Below, piece by piece: positions 36,307 to 47,781 of a DNA stretch of 64,000 nt. The stretch is from Welwitschia mirabilis. Its lineage: Eukaryota > Gnetophyta > Gnetopsida > Welwitschiales. The translations under genes and the position numbers were made by a program. The notes beneath the pieces were generated by a model that was not told the origin of the DNA, ran no database searches, and was given only the letters and a program-made list of their open reading frames with translations. The first letter of the stretch is position 1; each line of letters opens with the position of its first letter. Where the stretch lies: positions 18,518,089 to 18,582,088 of the forward strand of contig JBOZIK010000001.1 of assembly GCA_051453625.1 (NCBI GenBank), in the 5' to 3' direction.

Positions 36307-37662
36307 GAAATTAAGGAGGACCTCAAATTCATTAAAACTGAACAGGAGAAGGGAGGTAATCAGGACAGCCTTAGAAACAGAGAATACCAGTGCCTAATGG
36401 AGCTCCAAGAAATACATGAGGATAAAGAAAATTATTGGAGAGAACGATCAAGGATCAAATGGCTTAAAGAAAGTGATAGACATACTAGGTTTTTCTTCCA
36501 GCAAACTAACTAATATAAATCAGATAACAGAATTAAGAGGCTTACAGTAGGAGGACGAGTCATAAAAAAAGAAGAAGAAATAGCAAAGGAACTGCAAACA
36601 CATTTGCAGAAAGTCTGGGAATGGGATAATATCGGCCCCGGCTTAATTCTAGAGAACAAGAAGGTTTTAGAGGAGGATAACCAAATGCTAAGTAAACCCT
36701 TAAGTAGAGAGGAGGTCCTAGCTGTAGTCAGATCGATGAAGAATAACCAAGCGCCTGGGCCAGATAGATGACTAGTCGAGCTCTTCAAAACTTATTTTTC
36801 TATCCTAGGGAATAACCTCCATAATATAATGCAGGAAATTTTCTATAAATGATGGATTCCTAGAGAGATAAATCGAACCAGAGTAGTTCTCATTCTGAAA
36901 AAAAGAGATGTCAGTAGACTAGAGGACTTTAGACCCTTAGGGGTTTGCAATGTTATTTACAGAATCTTCACAAAAATTATGGTTAGCCGAATCATCCCCT
37001 TGCTCCCCAATGTGATTTCAGAGAACCAAGCTAGCTTCATTCGTTCCAGGTATATTCAAGACCAGATCGTTTTAACTCATGAAATTATTCACTCTATTAA
37101 AAAGCACAAATTTTCACTTCTTATTAATAAACTAGATATTGCAAAAGCTTATGACTTAGTTAGTTGGTAAGATATAGGGTGCATTCTTAGAAAAATTGGC
37201 TTTTCTCAAGATATTATTAACCTATGGCTAGACACGCAAGCTTCAGCTGAATTTAGTGTGGAGGTCAGCAGTCACAGATCAAACTTCTTCTTAGTAGGGA
37301 GAGGCTTGAGAAAAGGGGATCCTCTATCCCCATGCCTCTTCTTATTTGTTATGAATGTTTTATAGGTTTTCTTAAAAAACAACGGAGTTACAGGAATTAA
37401 TATTGGAGGTCAAATTTTTCTCAATAATCACTATGTAGACGATACTATTTTCATGACCAAGGTGACCATTCAACAAGCAAAAGATCTAAAAAATGCCATG
37501 AATACATTTGCAAAGGCAATAGGGATTCACACCAATTATAACAAATCAAGAATACATACCTTGGGTAGACCATGTACCAGAGGGGGTGAAATCACTTGCA
37601 TTATGAATCCAAAGTTAGGAGACCTGCAGGACATCTACCTGGGCATTCCTTTATGGAATTGA
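36307..37662 (+). pseudogene. LINE ORF2 reverse transcriptase relic
   Basis: A nearly continuous frame shows every plant L1 RT block: WLKESDRHTRFFFQQTN (36,459-36,509, family WL--GD-NT-FFH), MKNNQAPGPDR (36,735-36,767, family M---KAPGPDG), FRPLGVCNVIYRIFTKIM (36,928-36,982), ENQASFIRSRYIQDQIVLTH (37,021-37,080), INKLDIAKAYDLVSW (37,125-37,168, first catalytic Asp kept), GLRKGDPLSPCLFLFVM (37,303-37,352) and HYVDDTIF (37,431-37,452, family FADD; both Asp kept). Stops after PGPDR, FYK, SW and FVMNVL break it. The enzyme reverse-transcribes LINE RNA at the nicked target. The active-site residues are all intact; only the stops kill it. Confidence 0.93.
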
Positions 37663-38640
37663 CATAGGATAAATACTTGAAACTACATTCTGGAATCTAT
37701 ACAAAGAAGGTGTAGCTCTTAGCACAATAATTTTCTGTCTTCAAAGGCTAATATCATTCTTACAAATTCCTGTCTAATTTCATTATTTTAGTATATAGCT
37801 TTTGTTATCGCCCCCCAAAGAATATCATTCAAAAAATTGACAGGATCTTAAAAGATATTATATGGTCGGGGGAAAAAGACCACCACAGGATACATCTATG
37901 TAAATGGGAAATCATAGCCCATCCTAAAGAATCAGAAGGATGGGGAATACAGAAACTTGAAGATTGTATCCTCACAGGAGCTCAAAATATTTTAAAGAGA
38001 TTACAAGAGGGAGGACAACCTTGGAGTGACTTAATGAATGACAAGTACAGAAACTGGATAATTAAACATGAAGTGTCTTATCTTTGGAAGCACCTCTGCA
38101 AAGCTAACCAACAACTTTTTGATTTAAACATCACTTAGAATAAAACATCCAAATAGATCTTGATCAATAAATATGACAAATAGGAAGGCTATAAGAAGCA
38201 TTAGAGTGGCCNNNNNNNNNNNNNNNNNNNNNNNNNNNNNNNGCTGAAAGAGCACAACTGAATTTTGACAAGAGATCAATTATCAAAAAGGGGAATTCAA
38301 GTTGATATCAAATGCCTCATATGTCAGTCCACTATAGAAATAATTCAGCATCTCTTTCATCAATGTGCCTAGAGCAAGAAGTTAATGGCATTAATGACTA
38401 AGTACTATCAAAGTAGCAGTGCCTCTAACATGCATTCAGTCGACAGGATTTGCCTGACTGTGTGGTAGATATGGCAAATCAGAAATCGTTTAATTTTCAA
38501 TAACGTCCCCCTTCCCTTCCCTATTTATACAGCTAGAAAGATAATCCACAATTACTCTCAAATTAAACTTGCCATGGAAGCCACTCTAACATATGAGCCT
38601 ACTGACTTAAGCCTCTCTGAAGTATGCCCAGAGCTGTGGG
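37663..38640 (+). pseudogene. LINE ORF2 C-terminal region with zf-RVT-like motif
   Basis: Continues ORF2 with the order seen in plant LINEs: KNIIQKIDRILKDIIWSGE, then HRIHLCKWEIIAHPKESEGW and GIQKLEDCILTGAQNILKRL (37,825-37,998; family W-G------KI-WV-W--VC-PK--GGLGI--L---N-ALL-KW-WR), then after a 31-N gap CLICQSTIEIIQHLFHQC (38,311-38,364), a Cys-rich zf-RVT finger, followed by WQIRNRLIFNNVPLPFP. The finger is thought to help RNA or DNA binding. Stops are present. Confidence 0.82.
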
Positions 38641-39803
38641 AGAAAATATAGGTAGTGGGGTGGGAAACCCTTCTGCATAAACTAAGAGGGGATATGGGGG
38701 CCGATATCGCCCTGTTTTACAGGCGATGGAGAGGAGAAGAACAAGTTTTAGAAGAATCTTGATAGAAATTTCAGAAGAATCTTTTGTCAGATTGTTGGAG
38801 GTTCCAGCGGAAGGCGAGAGGATCCTATTCGGAAGCAAAGGCCAATAAGAAGCCCTTAATTTCTTTCTAGGTGGAATCCTAAAGCTGCCCAATGGGATAG
38901 CAATAGGAAGGCGTTACCGCCTCTGTGGGGACTCAGGGTAGAACTAGTGGACAGATATTTCATTAAATCTGGTAATTGTTCTAAGCTTTCTGGAATTCAT
39001 TTTGTGTTTCTTAAGGCTCTTGAATTAGGACGTCAAGTGAAACTTCCCTACTTCTTCATTTAAGTCCTCAAGCGAAAGGATTCCTCTAGGCACTCAAGCC
39101 TAATTCTTACTCTTTGGAGAGCAGCTCAAGAAGCTCGGGCCAGAGAGACCCCTCCCCATCCTTCCCCTCACCGTCCTCGCCAAACCACTCCTACAAGAAA
39201 TTCTTTCTGAAGTTCCTCCTCAGCTCAAAACCCTATCCCAGAAGAAACAGAATCTCCTTTCAGCCCTAGTAGTAGGGGGCATCTTTGTCCCCAGCTCACT
39301 TAATAGGTCCGTCTTCACCCCTGGCCCAACAGAATTCTCTCAAGGAGAATCCTCCCTCTCAAGCTTAGTCTCCACATCTTTCTTCCCTAGCTTCAAGCCC
39401 TTCCTCACCAGCTAACCCTGCTCAGGAATCCCAACACTCCTCCCCCTCTAGCTTCAGACCCTAGTATCCCCCAAAGCTCTACCTTTGACTCCTTTTCTTT
39501 GGAACCTCAACCCCAAACTCAGGATATTGACATAAATATAGCTAGGAGAGAGGTTTTTCTGCCAACTTTGCATGGACTGAAAAGATTCCCATATGTCACC
39601 TCTCTCTCATCAAGCTCTTCCCTAGGCAATAAAATCGACTTACAGGAAGAAAGCTCTATGCCTTCATCCAGATAAGAACCTGGCTAGTGCTAAAGAATTC
39701 AAGGAAATCAATAAAGATTTTGAGGTGCTCTTAGATGACTTAGGCAGATTCTTACTTAAGCATAACCATCATAACATGTTCCCTTATTACAAAGGTCTGT
39801 AGA
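38624..39803 (+). pseudogene. Extra 3' coding module of the LINE: unrecognised domain, Pro/Ser-rich linker, C-terminal segment
   Basis: Starting at Met 38,624 (MPRAVGENIGSGVGNPSA, then one stop), a frame overlapping the ORF2 tail reads YRPVLQAMERRRTSF, ILIEISEESFVRLLEVPAEG, ERILFGSKGQ, a stop, then EALNFFLGGILKLPNGIAIG to about 38,938. This looks like a compact folded domain of about 95 residues that I do not recognise. After a frame change comes a Pro/Ser-rich stretch (39,110-39,660; ETPPHPSPHRPRQTTPTRNS and NPNTPPPLASDPSIPQSSTF) and a final coherent segment, KEFKEINKDFEVLLDDLGRF to a stop at 39,803. The GC content is clearly above that of the surroundings. Length if joined is about 370-390 residues. 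It could be an extra LINE ORF, an ORF2 extension or captured host sequence. Frames in the linker are uncertain: a competing 100-codon frame is also open there. Confidence 0.6.
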
Positions 39804-40112
39804 GGACTAGTATCCTCTTTCTTTTAGGCTTTTACCTGGTATTCCGAGTTCTTTATAAGTTCTAGTTTTCTAGGGGTAGTTTCGCCCCTAGTTTTCAGTA
39901 GTTTTTAGTCCTTTTGTATGATTGTTTCCTTTAGTACTTGTGTCCTCTTACGTAACTGATTGTTGTGTCATTTTTTAAGGGGCGGTTTTACCCTCCTTTT
40001 TGGTTTGCTGTTCTTGCTGCTATGAACAGTCTATGCTTCTGTAATGATCGGGTGGCGAGTTTACCCTAGATGTACATTTCCTAGTCTAATACACATACTT
40101 TAAAAAAAAAAT
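39804..40112 (+). other. LINE 3' UTR and A-tail
   Basis: T-rich 3' UTR with several GT-rich stretches (GTTTGCTGTTCTTGCTGCTA) and a run of nine A at 40,102-40,110, followed by the right target duplication. Confidence 0.8.
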
Positions 40113-40127
40113 TCTAATTAAAGGATT
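40113..40127 (+). repeat. Right target-site duplication of the LINE
   Basis: TCTAATTAAAGGATT; differs in one base from 32,955-32,969. Confidence 0.85.
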
Positions 40128-40700
40128 AACATTCCTAATATCCAAGTAATTAAGGTTTAAAAAATATGAAGTATAACACCTAAAAATCCCCATGATAGAT
40201 ACAAAGACTAATAATAAATTAAAAGTTGAAGATTAAGTAGATTTAGAAGCTATTATCAATATTTTAACTTATGTAACTAATGAGGAAATTAGATAAATTA
40301 AAATTAATACCTTATTAAGGGAACTTTTTTTTAGTAGATGGGTTAATAGCAATACTTAAAGGACTATTAAAAGATATATGTATTAAAATTTAGGGTTTTA
40401 TTTACTTAATTGATTTACTGTTAATGAAAACTTAAGGAGATGTACATATAGTTTTCTTAGGAAGGCCATGGATGGCTACTAATGATGCCATCATTTACTC
40501 CAGGAGACATGGAATGGAAATTAGCTTGTAAGAACTTAAATAGAAAATTAAATTATCTAATGCAACTATCATAGAAGAAATAGGATACAATACTAAAGGT
40601 AGGACAAATGCCATCCTAACTTAAGAAGTACATATAATATTAAAATAATAAAATGAAGTAAAACATAAGGAAAAATTTTAACATATCAAGAAATAGTAAA
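40128..40700 (+). pseudogene. Gypsy-type protease relic (element F)
   Basis: About 40,180-40,320 reads KIPMIDTKTNNKLKVED and LEAIINILTYVTNEEI, then, after a frame change, DVHIVFLGRPWMATNDAIIY and SRRHGMEIS (about 40,438-40,530). The LGRPW(M/L)A---A-I motif is the conserved C-terminal part of retrotransposon aspartic proteases. The catalytic Asp-Ser/Thr-Gly is not readable. It fits as the downstream continuation of the gag relic at 27.4-29.0 kb if the LINE and its left flank inserted between, but the join is not proven. Confidence 0.65.
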
Positions 40701-40965
40701 ACCTCCATTTAAAGAAGGGTTAGAATATATAAAAGTATATCCTAACAAACATTTAACTATAAACAGTAATCTAACTCATTCTTAGAAAAGCAAGCTTAAA
40801 ATAATGTTGGAGGAAAAGAATCCTTTACTTCAAATCATACTAACATAAAAGAGAGAGAGAGAGAGAGAGGGATTCCAACATTTACCAATATAAAATTTAC
40901 TTAAATACTTTAATTCAATTAAATAGAAAACTTGAGGTAAGGTGTAATTCTTACTGCAAGAAGTA
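40701..40965. repeat. Short unassigned stretch with a (GA)9 run
   Basis: Holds a GA run at 40,851-40,868 and decayed gypsy-like sequence; nothing else recognised. Confidence 0.6.
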
Positions 40966-42110
40966 TCATCAGAAGATTGATGGATCTTTACAAAACATCT
41001 CTGATTTTGAAGATGTCTCTATTATGGAAGAGGTTTATACAAAATTCAATCTCTTGATAGAAGATGTATTTGATCTTAAAGATGTCTACCTTATGATATG
41101 AATTAATTGTCAATAGACATCTCTAGTGATGAAGATGTCTATTCTAAAATTTTAATTGTCTAATAGTAGATGTCTCTGGTAATGAAGATGTCTATCTTAA
41201 AAGGATGACCTATCCTATAGTAGGTGCCTATGAGTTTGGAAGATGTCTCTAAGTTGTGAAAGATATCTACTTCAATAAATATATCTATGACGTAAAAGAT
41301 GTCTATCTTATGACTACTGTAAGACTACTTTTAAACCACATGAAATTAGTATTTATGTGTTATAATTCTTGATCCAAAAATTTAACAATGATGTTATCCA
41401 CCTAGAAAAATGTAAGATTATATTTCAAACAAGATTTTTCATTATTCTTCTAGATACATCTTTAAGAAATTTTGTTCTTGATCTAACAAATGCTTGTAAT
41501 TAAGATTTTCATGAAATAAGGGATCTTTATTCTTTCTTTTAGAAGAATAGTCTAAAAACCTTTAAATAAGAGAAAATATCATTTGCATGTAATATGCAGC
41601 CTAAAATATTCAAGATTCAACCTTATATTTACTAATTCTTTAACCTTTCCATTTAAAATTTAGTTATTCTTATTCCTAATTTAATGACTTATTTTCAAAT
41701 ATGAGAAAACACAAAATAAAAGACATTAGTAATTCTCTTCATTCTTCTATGTAAACACATATGTGAGTGAACTCAAGTAGGATTTAAGCATTACTAAAGG
41801 GAAAAAAAAAAAAAAACTCAATCATTAAGAAAAAAATCATGCAAAAGTTATGAAAACACTTCTCTAGCATTTCATTCATCTCTTCAAGAGGTATTAAGCA
41901 TATGTTTCTACATCAATAGTTTACTCATAAAGAAGAGTTTGAAATCATTCTTTCTTCTCTAACATGGGATATAATCCCTTACAAGAGAGACTAACATTGC
42001 TTTCTAACATAAATTCTTATAATCTCATAACTCTCTAAACAACAACATTAAAACATAATTACAAAATAAAGTATATGATGTTTTCACATTGAATCACATT
42101 TGCATCAACA
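40966..42110 (-). repeat. 3' LTR of copia element 1
   Basis: On the minus strand begins TGTTGATGCAAATG at 42,110, directly after a purine-rich CAAACAAGGGA, and runs about 1.14 kb. It aligns end to end with 53,012-54,084 plus 61,386-61,439. No primer site follows at its left end, so it is a 3' LTR. The left part (40,985-41,310) contains seven exact AGATGTCT motifs arranged as dyads. Confidence 0.85.
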
Positions 42111-43735
42111 ATCCCTTGTTTGGGATAATGTGGAGATTAGATGCTAGATATTAAAATATCATGTTTGATTTGGAGATGAAGTGCTTCATTTTATAGATTA
42201 ATAGATTCTTTGTCAACATATCAGCAACTTATTCATTAGTAGAAACATGCTTGATCATGATTACTTCTCCTTCACTTTTTCTCATATGAATTAATATTTG
42301 ATTTTAATATGTTTACTCTTCTTGAAGAGTGTACTCTAGAAAGAGCATTATGATCAGTATATTATCAACAAACGTGTTAACTAGTATTTTTAACTTTATC
42401 TACAATTGTTCAAATAATTTTAAAATCCATAAAACATGTTGAAGAAAATAATCCATGGAGATGTATCAAATTCAATAGAGGAAAGATATCCATATGTTTG
42501 TTTTTCTAATTTCCAACAGATTGGATTTCTCCCATGAATAATAATGAAACCAAAAGTGAATTTTCTATCTTTAATGGATTCACCTCAATTAGCATCATAA
42601 TAACAATGAATATTTCCATCTCACTTTTCAAATTTAAATACAAAAGTAAGCGTGTGAAATACATATCGTATGAGCTTTTTCAAAATAGTAAGATGACTTT
42701 CTCTTGGTTCAGCCATATATCTGGACATAAATCATAGTGCAAATTTAATATCAAGTCTTGTATGACAAAAAAATTTTAAGGAGTCTACCAGGAACTTGTA
42801 AAGAGAAGCATCGACCCCTTTTGAATGGTCTTTCCTTTCAATTATAAGATTTTAAGGTAATGGTATGGCAGCTGGTTTTACTTTAAGTACTCATATTTTT
42901 TCATCATGACTTGTGCAAATTTTTATTAATGTACAATCATGGTATTTGTCTTAATCAAGCTAAATTCTTAATCAATATTTAAGGACACCAACATATTTCA
43001 TTTTAAATTCATTTTTCATTCTGATCTTAACATTTTCAGTTATTTTCACATAGTAGCAAAGAATACCATGTCATTAATATAAATGAGTATCATAATGAAA
43101 TGGCCATTTAAGTGTTTGAGATATAAACTTGGCTATGAAATACATTCTTTGTAGCATTTTCGACTCCAAACCAAGTTATTTGATCATGCTTGCAACCATA
43201 ACAACCTTTCTTAAGTTTGAAAATTTTGTTTTCTTGACCTTTGGCAATAAGACATTTAGGCTAGAAAATATATAGTTCTTATTCTAAGTATCCATTTAAA
43301 AATGCACTATTTACATCTATTTGATGTAAAAAATATCCTNNNNNNNNNNNNNNNNNNNNNNNNNNNNNNNNNNNNNNNNNNNNNNNNNNNNNNNNNNNNN
43401 NNNNNNNNNNNNNNNNNNNNNNNNNNNNNNNNNNNNNNNAAATGCACTATTTACATCTATTTGATGTAAAAAATATCCTCCATGAATAGCTAAATAAATC
43501 ATGAGTTTTATAGTTTTAAACCTGACAACTAGTGAAAAGATCTCTTCATAGTTAATGTGCTTATTTTGCTTGTATCCTCTAGCAACCACCCTTACTTTGT
43601 AGCCTGTGATAATGCACTTTTTATCATTTTTAAAAAAAATACATTTAGAGTTAATGATTTTCTTTTTCTTTAGCTTATCCACAAGATTTCGTGTGCCACT
43701 TTTTTGTATTGCATTCATTTCCTTCTCCATTACTT
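42111..43735 (-). pseudogene. Copia element 1: RT and RNase H relics
   Basis: Minus-strand Ty1/copia pol. RT starts near 43,730 with MEKEMNAIQKSGTRNLVDKL (family E---L-KN-TW-LV), then GYKVRVVARGYKQNKHINYE (family KARLVAKG--Q--GIDY) and GYFLHQIDVNSAF (family L-QMDVK-AFL). A 100-N gap (43,340-43,439) with duplicated 40-bp flanks interrupts it. The active-site block reads ILIYINDM near 43,075-43,095, where copia has YVDD: the first Asp is Asn. RNase H follows at about 42,480-42,740 (SHLTILKKLIRYVFHTLTF, IHCYYDAN, LSSIEFDTS). The upstream part of pol (integrase) is missing because foreign DNA begins at about 43,736. Confidence 0.88.
43340..43439. other. Assembly gap (100 N) with 40-bp duplicated flanks
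   Basis: The 40 bases before the gap recur exactly after it (43,440-43,479), inside the copia RT. Confidence 0.95.
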
Positions 43736-46700
43736 ATTACAGTGTGTATTTATGCAATCGTTAAGTTCTTAAGAAATTCCTGTCAATCATAAATGCTTGG
43801 ATAAAACACATGCTAGTATAGATGAGAGCTCAAATGTCGTAATTCGTCAAAGGCACTAAGGAAAGAAGTTAGAGAATTGCTCTTGATAAAGTATTTTTGG
43901 TATTTTCTATTTAAGTTTAAGAAACAAAAATAATGCATAAATACAATGCAACATGAATGCAAATGCAATGCTTATAAATGCGATGCACATGAAAATACTC
44001 TAAGTAATAGATCTACTCGACTACCAACCTCTATCATCAAGATTATCCCTCATAACCTAAATCAATTAGGAAATGCTGTCACTAAATCCTAACTAATGTA
44101 GACAATAAAGTACATTGAATAAAATATAATGGAATGCAACTATTCTAGTTACAGAAATGTAATGTAAATACTAAACTAATAATATCAACCTTAACAAAGG
44201 TTGCCTTCATGATCTAGACCAATTATGAAGCTATCACCAAATTATAATCAACATAAACCATAAGGGAGATGCACATAATGGAATTAAGGAAACTATTTCA
44301 TTAATCTTGAATCAACATTTACTTACAAAGCAGCAACACCTCAGTGGAGGACACACAATCCAATACTAAAGAATACTTCTCTCTATAACTATGGATGACT
44401 ATTTTGCCCTCATCACAAGATTGTCAGGCGTAAAAGATGATTGGAAATGAGGGCAAGGAAGGTTTTTATTACAAGTAACATCCTAAAAATAAAAACCCTA
44501 ATGACTAGATGAAACTCTAGCAGCGCTAAAGGAGGCGTGTGACAAATTGTAAAGTTAGATAAATTTTGGTACATCAGTTATAAAGTTAGGTGCAATGTCA
44601 TCCTGCATGTCAATCGAATGATGATGAAGGTGTTGCCACATCAGAAAGGATACCACATTAGCTTCTAGCTTAGTCCAGTTAGCATCCTTATTAGCTTTCT
44701 TATTCTATCATTTGGTATTCTCGTCTGGACGATGATGGGGATGATAGGTTTTTAAGTTATCATATTAAATCAACTTAACCTCTTTAATTGTCAGACTCAT
44801 CCTTAGAATGTTAAGTATCAGAATTTATCTAAAATACCTTTAAATATGCCAAAGATTACACATTTATGTGATTATTACATTAAATCTCCATCATTATTAA
44901 GACTTTACTTAAACTTATCTAAATTTCTTTTAACAGCACTCAAAATACCCCATCAAATACATACAATTTGGCATTGTGACATAGCCCACCACCTAGCCTT
45001 ATCAGTCCTTGACAAAGTAGGAGAACAACTATAATTACAAGCCAAATTGGCTAAGATAAACATTAACTAAGGAAAGGTAAACCAAGCTTAGAAATCTAAT
45101 CATGTAGAATAAAATGTTAAAATCTAATAAACTAGACATATTACCTTGATAGTGTATGGGGTACTATTGTCCTGTGCACTATCTGGACAATGATGTAGAT
45201 GACAGTCTTCAAAAATTGAACTTGAAAAATTAATTACCTGAAATCATGCTTACTAGAAAAATAGCTATTAGATTTCATAAAAACTACATTAGTTACCTAC
45301 TTAAAACATTAGCATATCTAAAAATAAAAATCAAATGTTATATTAAAAAGTCGTTAAAAGATAAAACCATAATAACTCAGATAAATGATCTACATGTATA
45401 ATAAAACAGTGATAACTCAAAATGATATGTATAAATCAATTAGTGAGTTTTAAGTAAAATCCACAAAGGGTAAATACATCAAAAATAATCATAAAATCAC
45501 TTTCCTTATTTTTATAGTGAAGTCTACATGGGAGCTCATAGGTGAAAGTGGAGAAGGAGAACACTCTTTTACATCTTAGAAAGTACATACTGAGAGCCTG
45601 CTAAAATGGTAGATTTAGAGGCCTACTAAATAATACCCATAAAGCATACCATAGAAATAATAGGAAATCATAACCAGATCAACACATCTCATCCATGTAT
45701 CATGATAGCTCAAAAATAATTCCCATAACAATAATTTAAATTTTTTGGCTCATAAATATTTCAAAAGTATGTTCTACCCTTCCACTTGCGAATCAATACA
45801 TCTTGTATTATATAAACATAAGAATAACAAGATAAAAATGCATTTTATGTATTATCCACATGTGTCATCTAGACGACTAGGAAAATGATAGGCCTTTAAG
45901 AAAGATTTAAAAAAATAAAATCTAGTAAAGTAAGTGAGTTAATAATAGCAATAGTGAGGCCTCCAAAATTTATCATGAAGTGACAAAGAAGGGTAAAATA
46001 TTAAGAAATTATCATCATGATGAAAGAGTCAAAAGTTGAAAAAACACAAGGCAGGAGAGAAGGTATCATAATAGGGTAATGATAATGCAGTAACGAAGAG
46101 AAGCAATGTGAAAGAACATCATCAAATATGCCTGAACTTAAAATTATGTAAGAATATCAAGTGGATGTGTGCAAAATTAAAAACATACTAAAGGACAATG
46201 ATTTGCAAGGTGCTAGAAGAAAGTTAACCCCTATGGATACAAACTAAGAGTGAAAATAAAAACAACTTAAAAAATACTAAATGATCAAGTCCTAAATATG
46301 TGATGAAAAAGTACAAAAATAACTTTGAAATACTAAGTAAAGCACTTAAGAAAAATAAAATGAAAATGAACAACTAGGAACATGAAGAAGATTGTGTACT
46401 ACCCTAAATTCTAACCTAATAAAATTCCTTAGTAGAAATCATAAAATCACATGATTAATGATGTATGACTTAATGTAAAAAAATTCATAAAGTAACACTC
46501 AGATAGGTAGTGATTATGATAATGTGAAGTATATCTAATGTTTTCAAACAGTAAATGATAAGATTAAAAGCTACTTAGAAATGGATTCCCTTGCTTACAT
46601 CCCAAAACCACACTAGAATCCAAAAAAGTAAAATGATCATGTGGGATTACTATATTTTCAATGAGTCTAGGAAATAAGAAATATCTCTGATGATACTAGG

Positions 46701-47781
46701 AACATCACTGATCTTGTAGCCTCGAAGTGNNNNNNNNNNATTAGTCCATGATGAGTGCAGTACAACCACTGTCAGAGGAGTAAGGGCCCATGAAGCATGG
46801 CCAACTGACTCCTCTAGCAGAGTTCCCATACCTACCAACACTATCAAAAGTCTGTCTTAGAAAATGTACTCCGATGTAGTAGGACATCATGGTGACCATG
46901 TTTTTAGCTCAAATACAAAAGATCATGATTATTATTTATTCTTCTTTTTACTTCTTCTGCTTCTTCTTGTTCCTGTTTGAATGAAAATAAATCCCACATG
47001 ACCAAGTTAATAGACATACGGATGTCTAAACATTGGATAAATCCAATCTTATCGCTTGGAAGTGCTCAAGTAAAAGATTACTAGTTATGGTAACTTCATA
47101 AATTAATAAATTAGTCAAGTTAAAAATGTTCAAGTAATAGCATGACATCCACAAAGGAATTGGTTAAGGAATAATTTAGAAAATGGCAAGAGGACTTCCA
47201 AAACAAGTGCTTCTGTCATGTTCAAAATTCTATTAGTAGGTGACTTATGGATGTTTAACCCTTATCTGTTAACTTTCTAAATTTCCCTAGTGTTTAAATC
47301 GAAAATCTCAACTAAGCCATTAGGATATACTTTTTTTAAAAGATAAGGATCTAACCATCTAGAAGTTAACCTACTATATCAAAAGTGGGACATAAAATTA
47401 AAACCAAGGACAAAAACATATCAACATCAAATCAGAAGCAAATACCAAAACAAGCTTAAAGTATTAGGAAAATAAGTTTTATTTGGATCCAACACTTTAT
47501 TTAAAAGAAAAAGAAAGATTTATTTTTATAAGGCTATGATCCTAGGTATTGTACATTTTTGGAAAACTAAGAATCAAAACAAATAGAAACCAATTGATAA
47601 AACATAAAAGGTATACAATCATTTTTAAGTAAAATCAATTAGAGGTAAAGATAATAAAAGGATAAAACGTTAATAGCACAAATGTCAAAATCTAAATAAG
47701 AGATAAAGAAGTGATAGATTTCATAAAAAATAATCTATTATTGAATCAACATAAATCATGATTATTATTACATAATTGATT
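43736..47781. other. Foreign DNA inside copia element 1, downstream part
   Basis: Begins where alignment with the second copia (63,410) stops. No coding motif was recognised. On the minus strand 44,300-44,800 has the look of an LTR or gene end: palindromic CCATCATCGTCCAGACGAGA (near 44,725), TTGTAATAAAAACC near 44,470. A 10-N gap lies at 46,730-46,739. Short open frames here (44,846-45,034 plus; 46,650-46,847 minus) show no motif. Confidence 0.45.

Larger units (their letters stand above)
32970..40112 (+). mobile_element. Complete-length L1-type LINE with A-tail and target duplication
   Basis: A non-LTR retrotransposon of about 7.1 kb bounded by a 15-bp target duplication, so its 5' end is probably not truncated. 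Order: 5' UTR (32,970-33,245), ORF1 (33,246-34,335), ORF2 with endonuclease, RT and zinc-finger tail (34,336-38,640), an extra GC-rich coding module (38,624-39,803), a 3' UTR and A9 tail (to 40,112). It carries three gaps (34,845-35,126; 35,357-36,306; 38,212-38,242). Stops occur in every module, so it is dead, but it is less decayed and less AT-rich than its surroundings and so probably younger. Confidence 0.92.

Noticed and set aside
36510-36788. Minus-strand 92-codon open frame
   Set aside because: Shadow of the LINE reverse transcriptase on the plus strand, which shows conserved RT motifs.
38599-38892. Minus-strand 97-codon open frame
   Set aside because: Lies opposite the plus-strand LINE 3' module; no motif, and GC-rich DNA yields such frames easily.
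42534-42737. 67-codon plus-strand frame
   Set aside because: Antisense of the copia RNase H relic.
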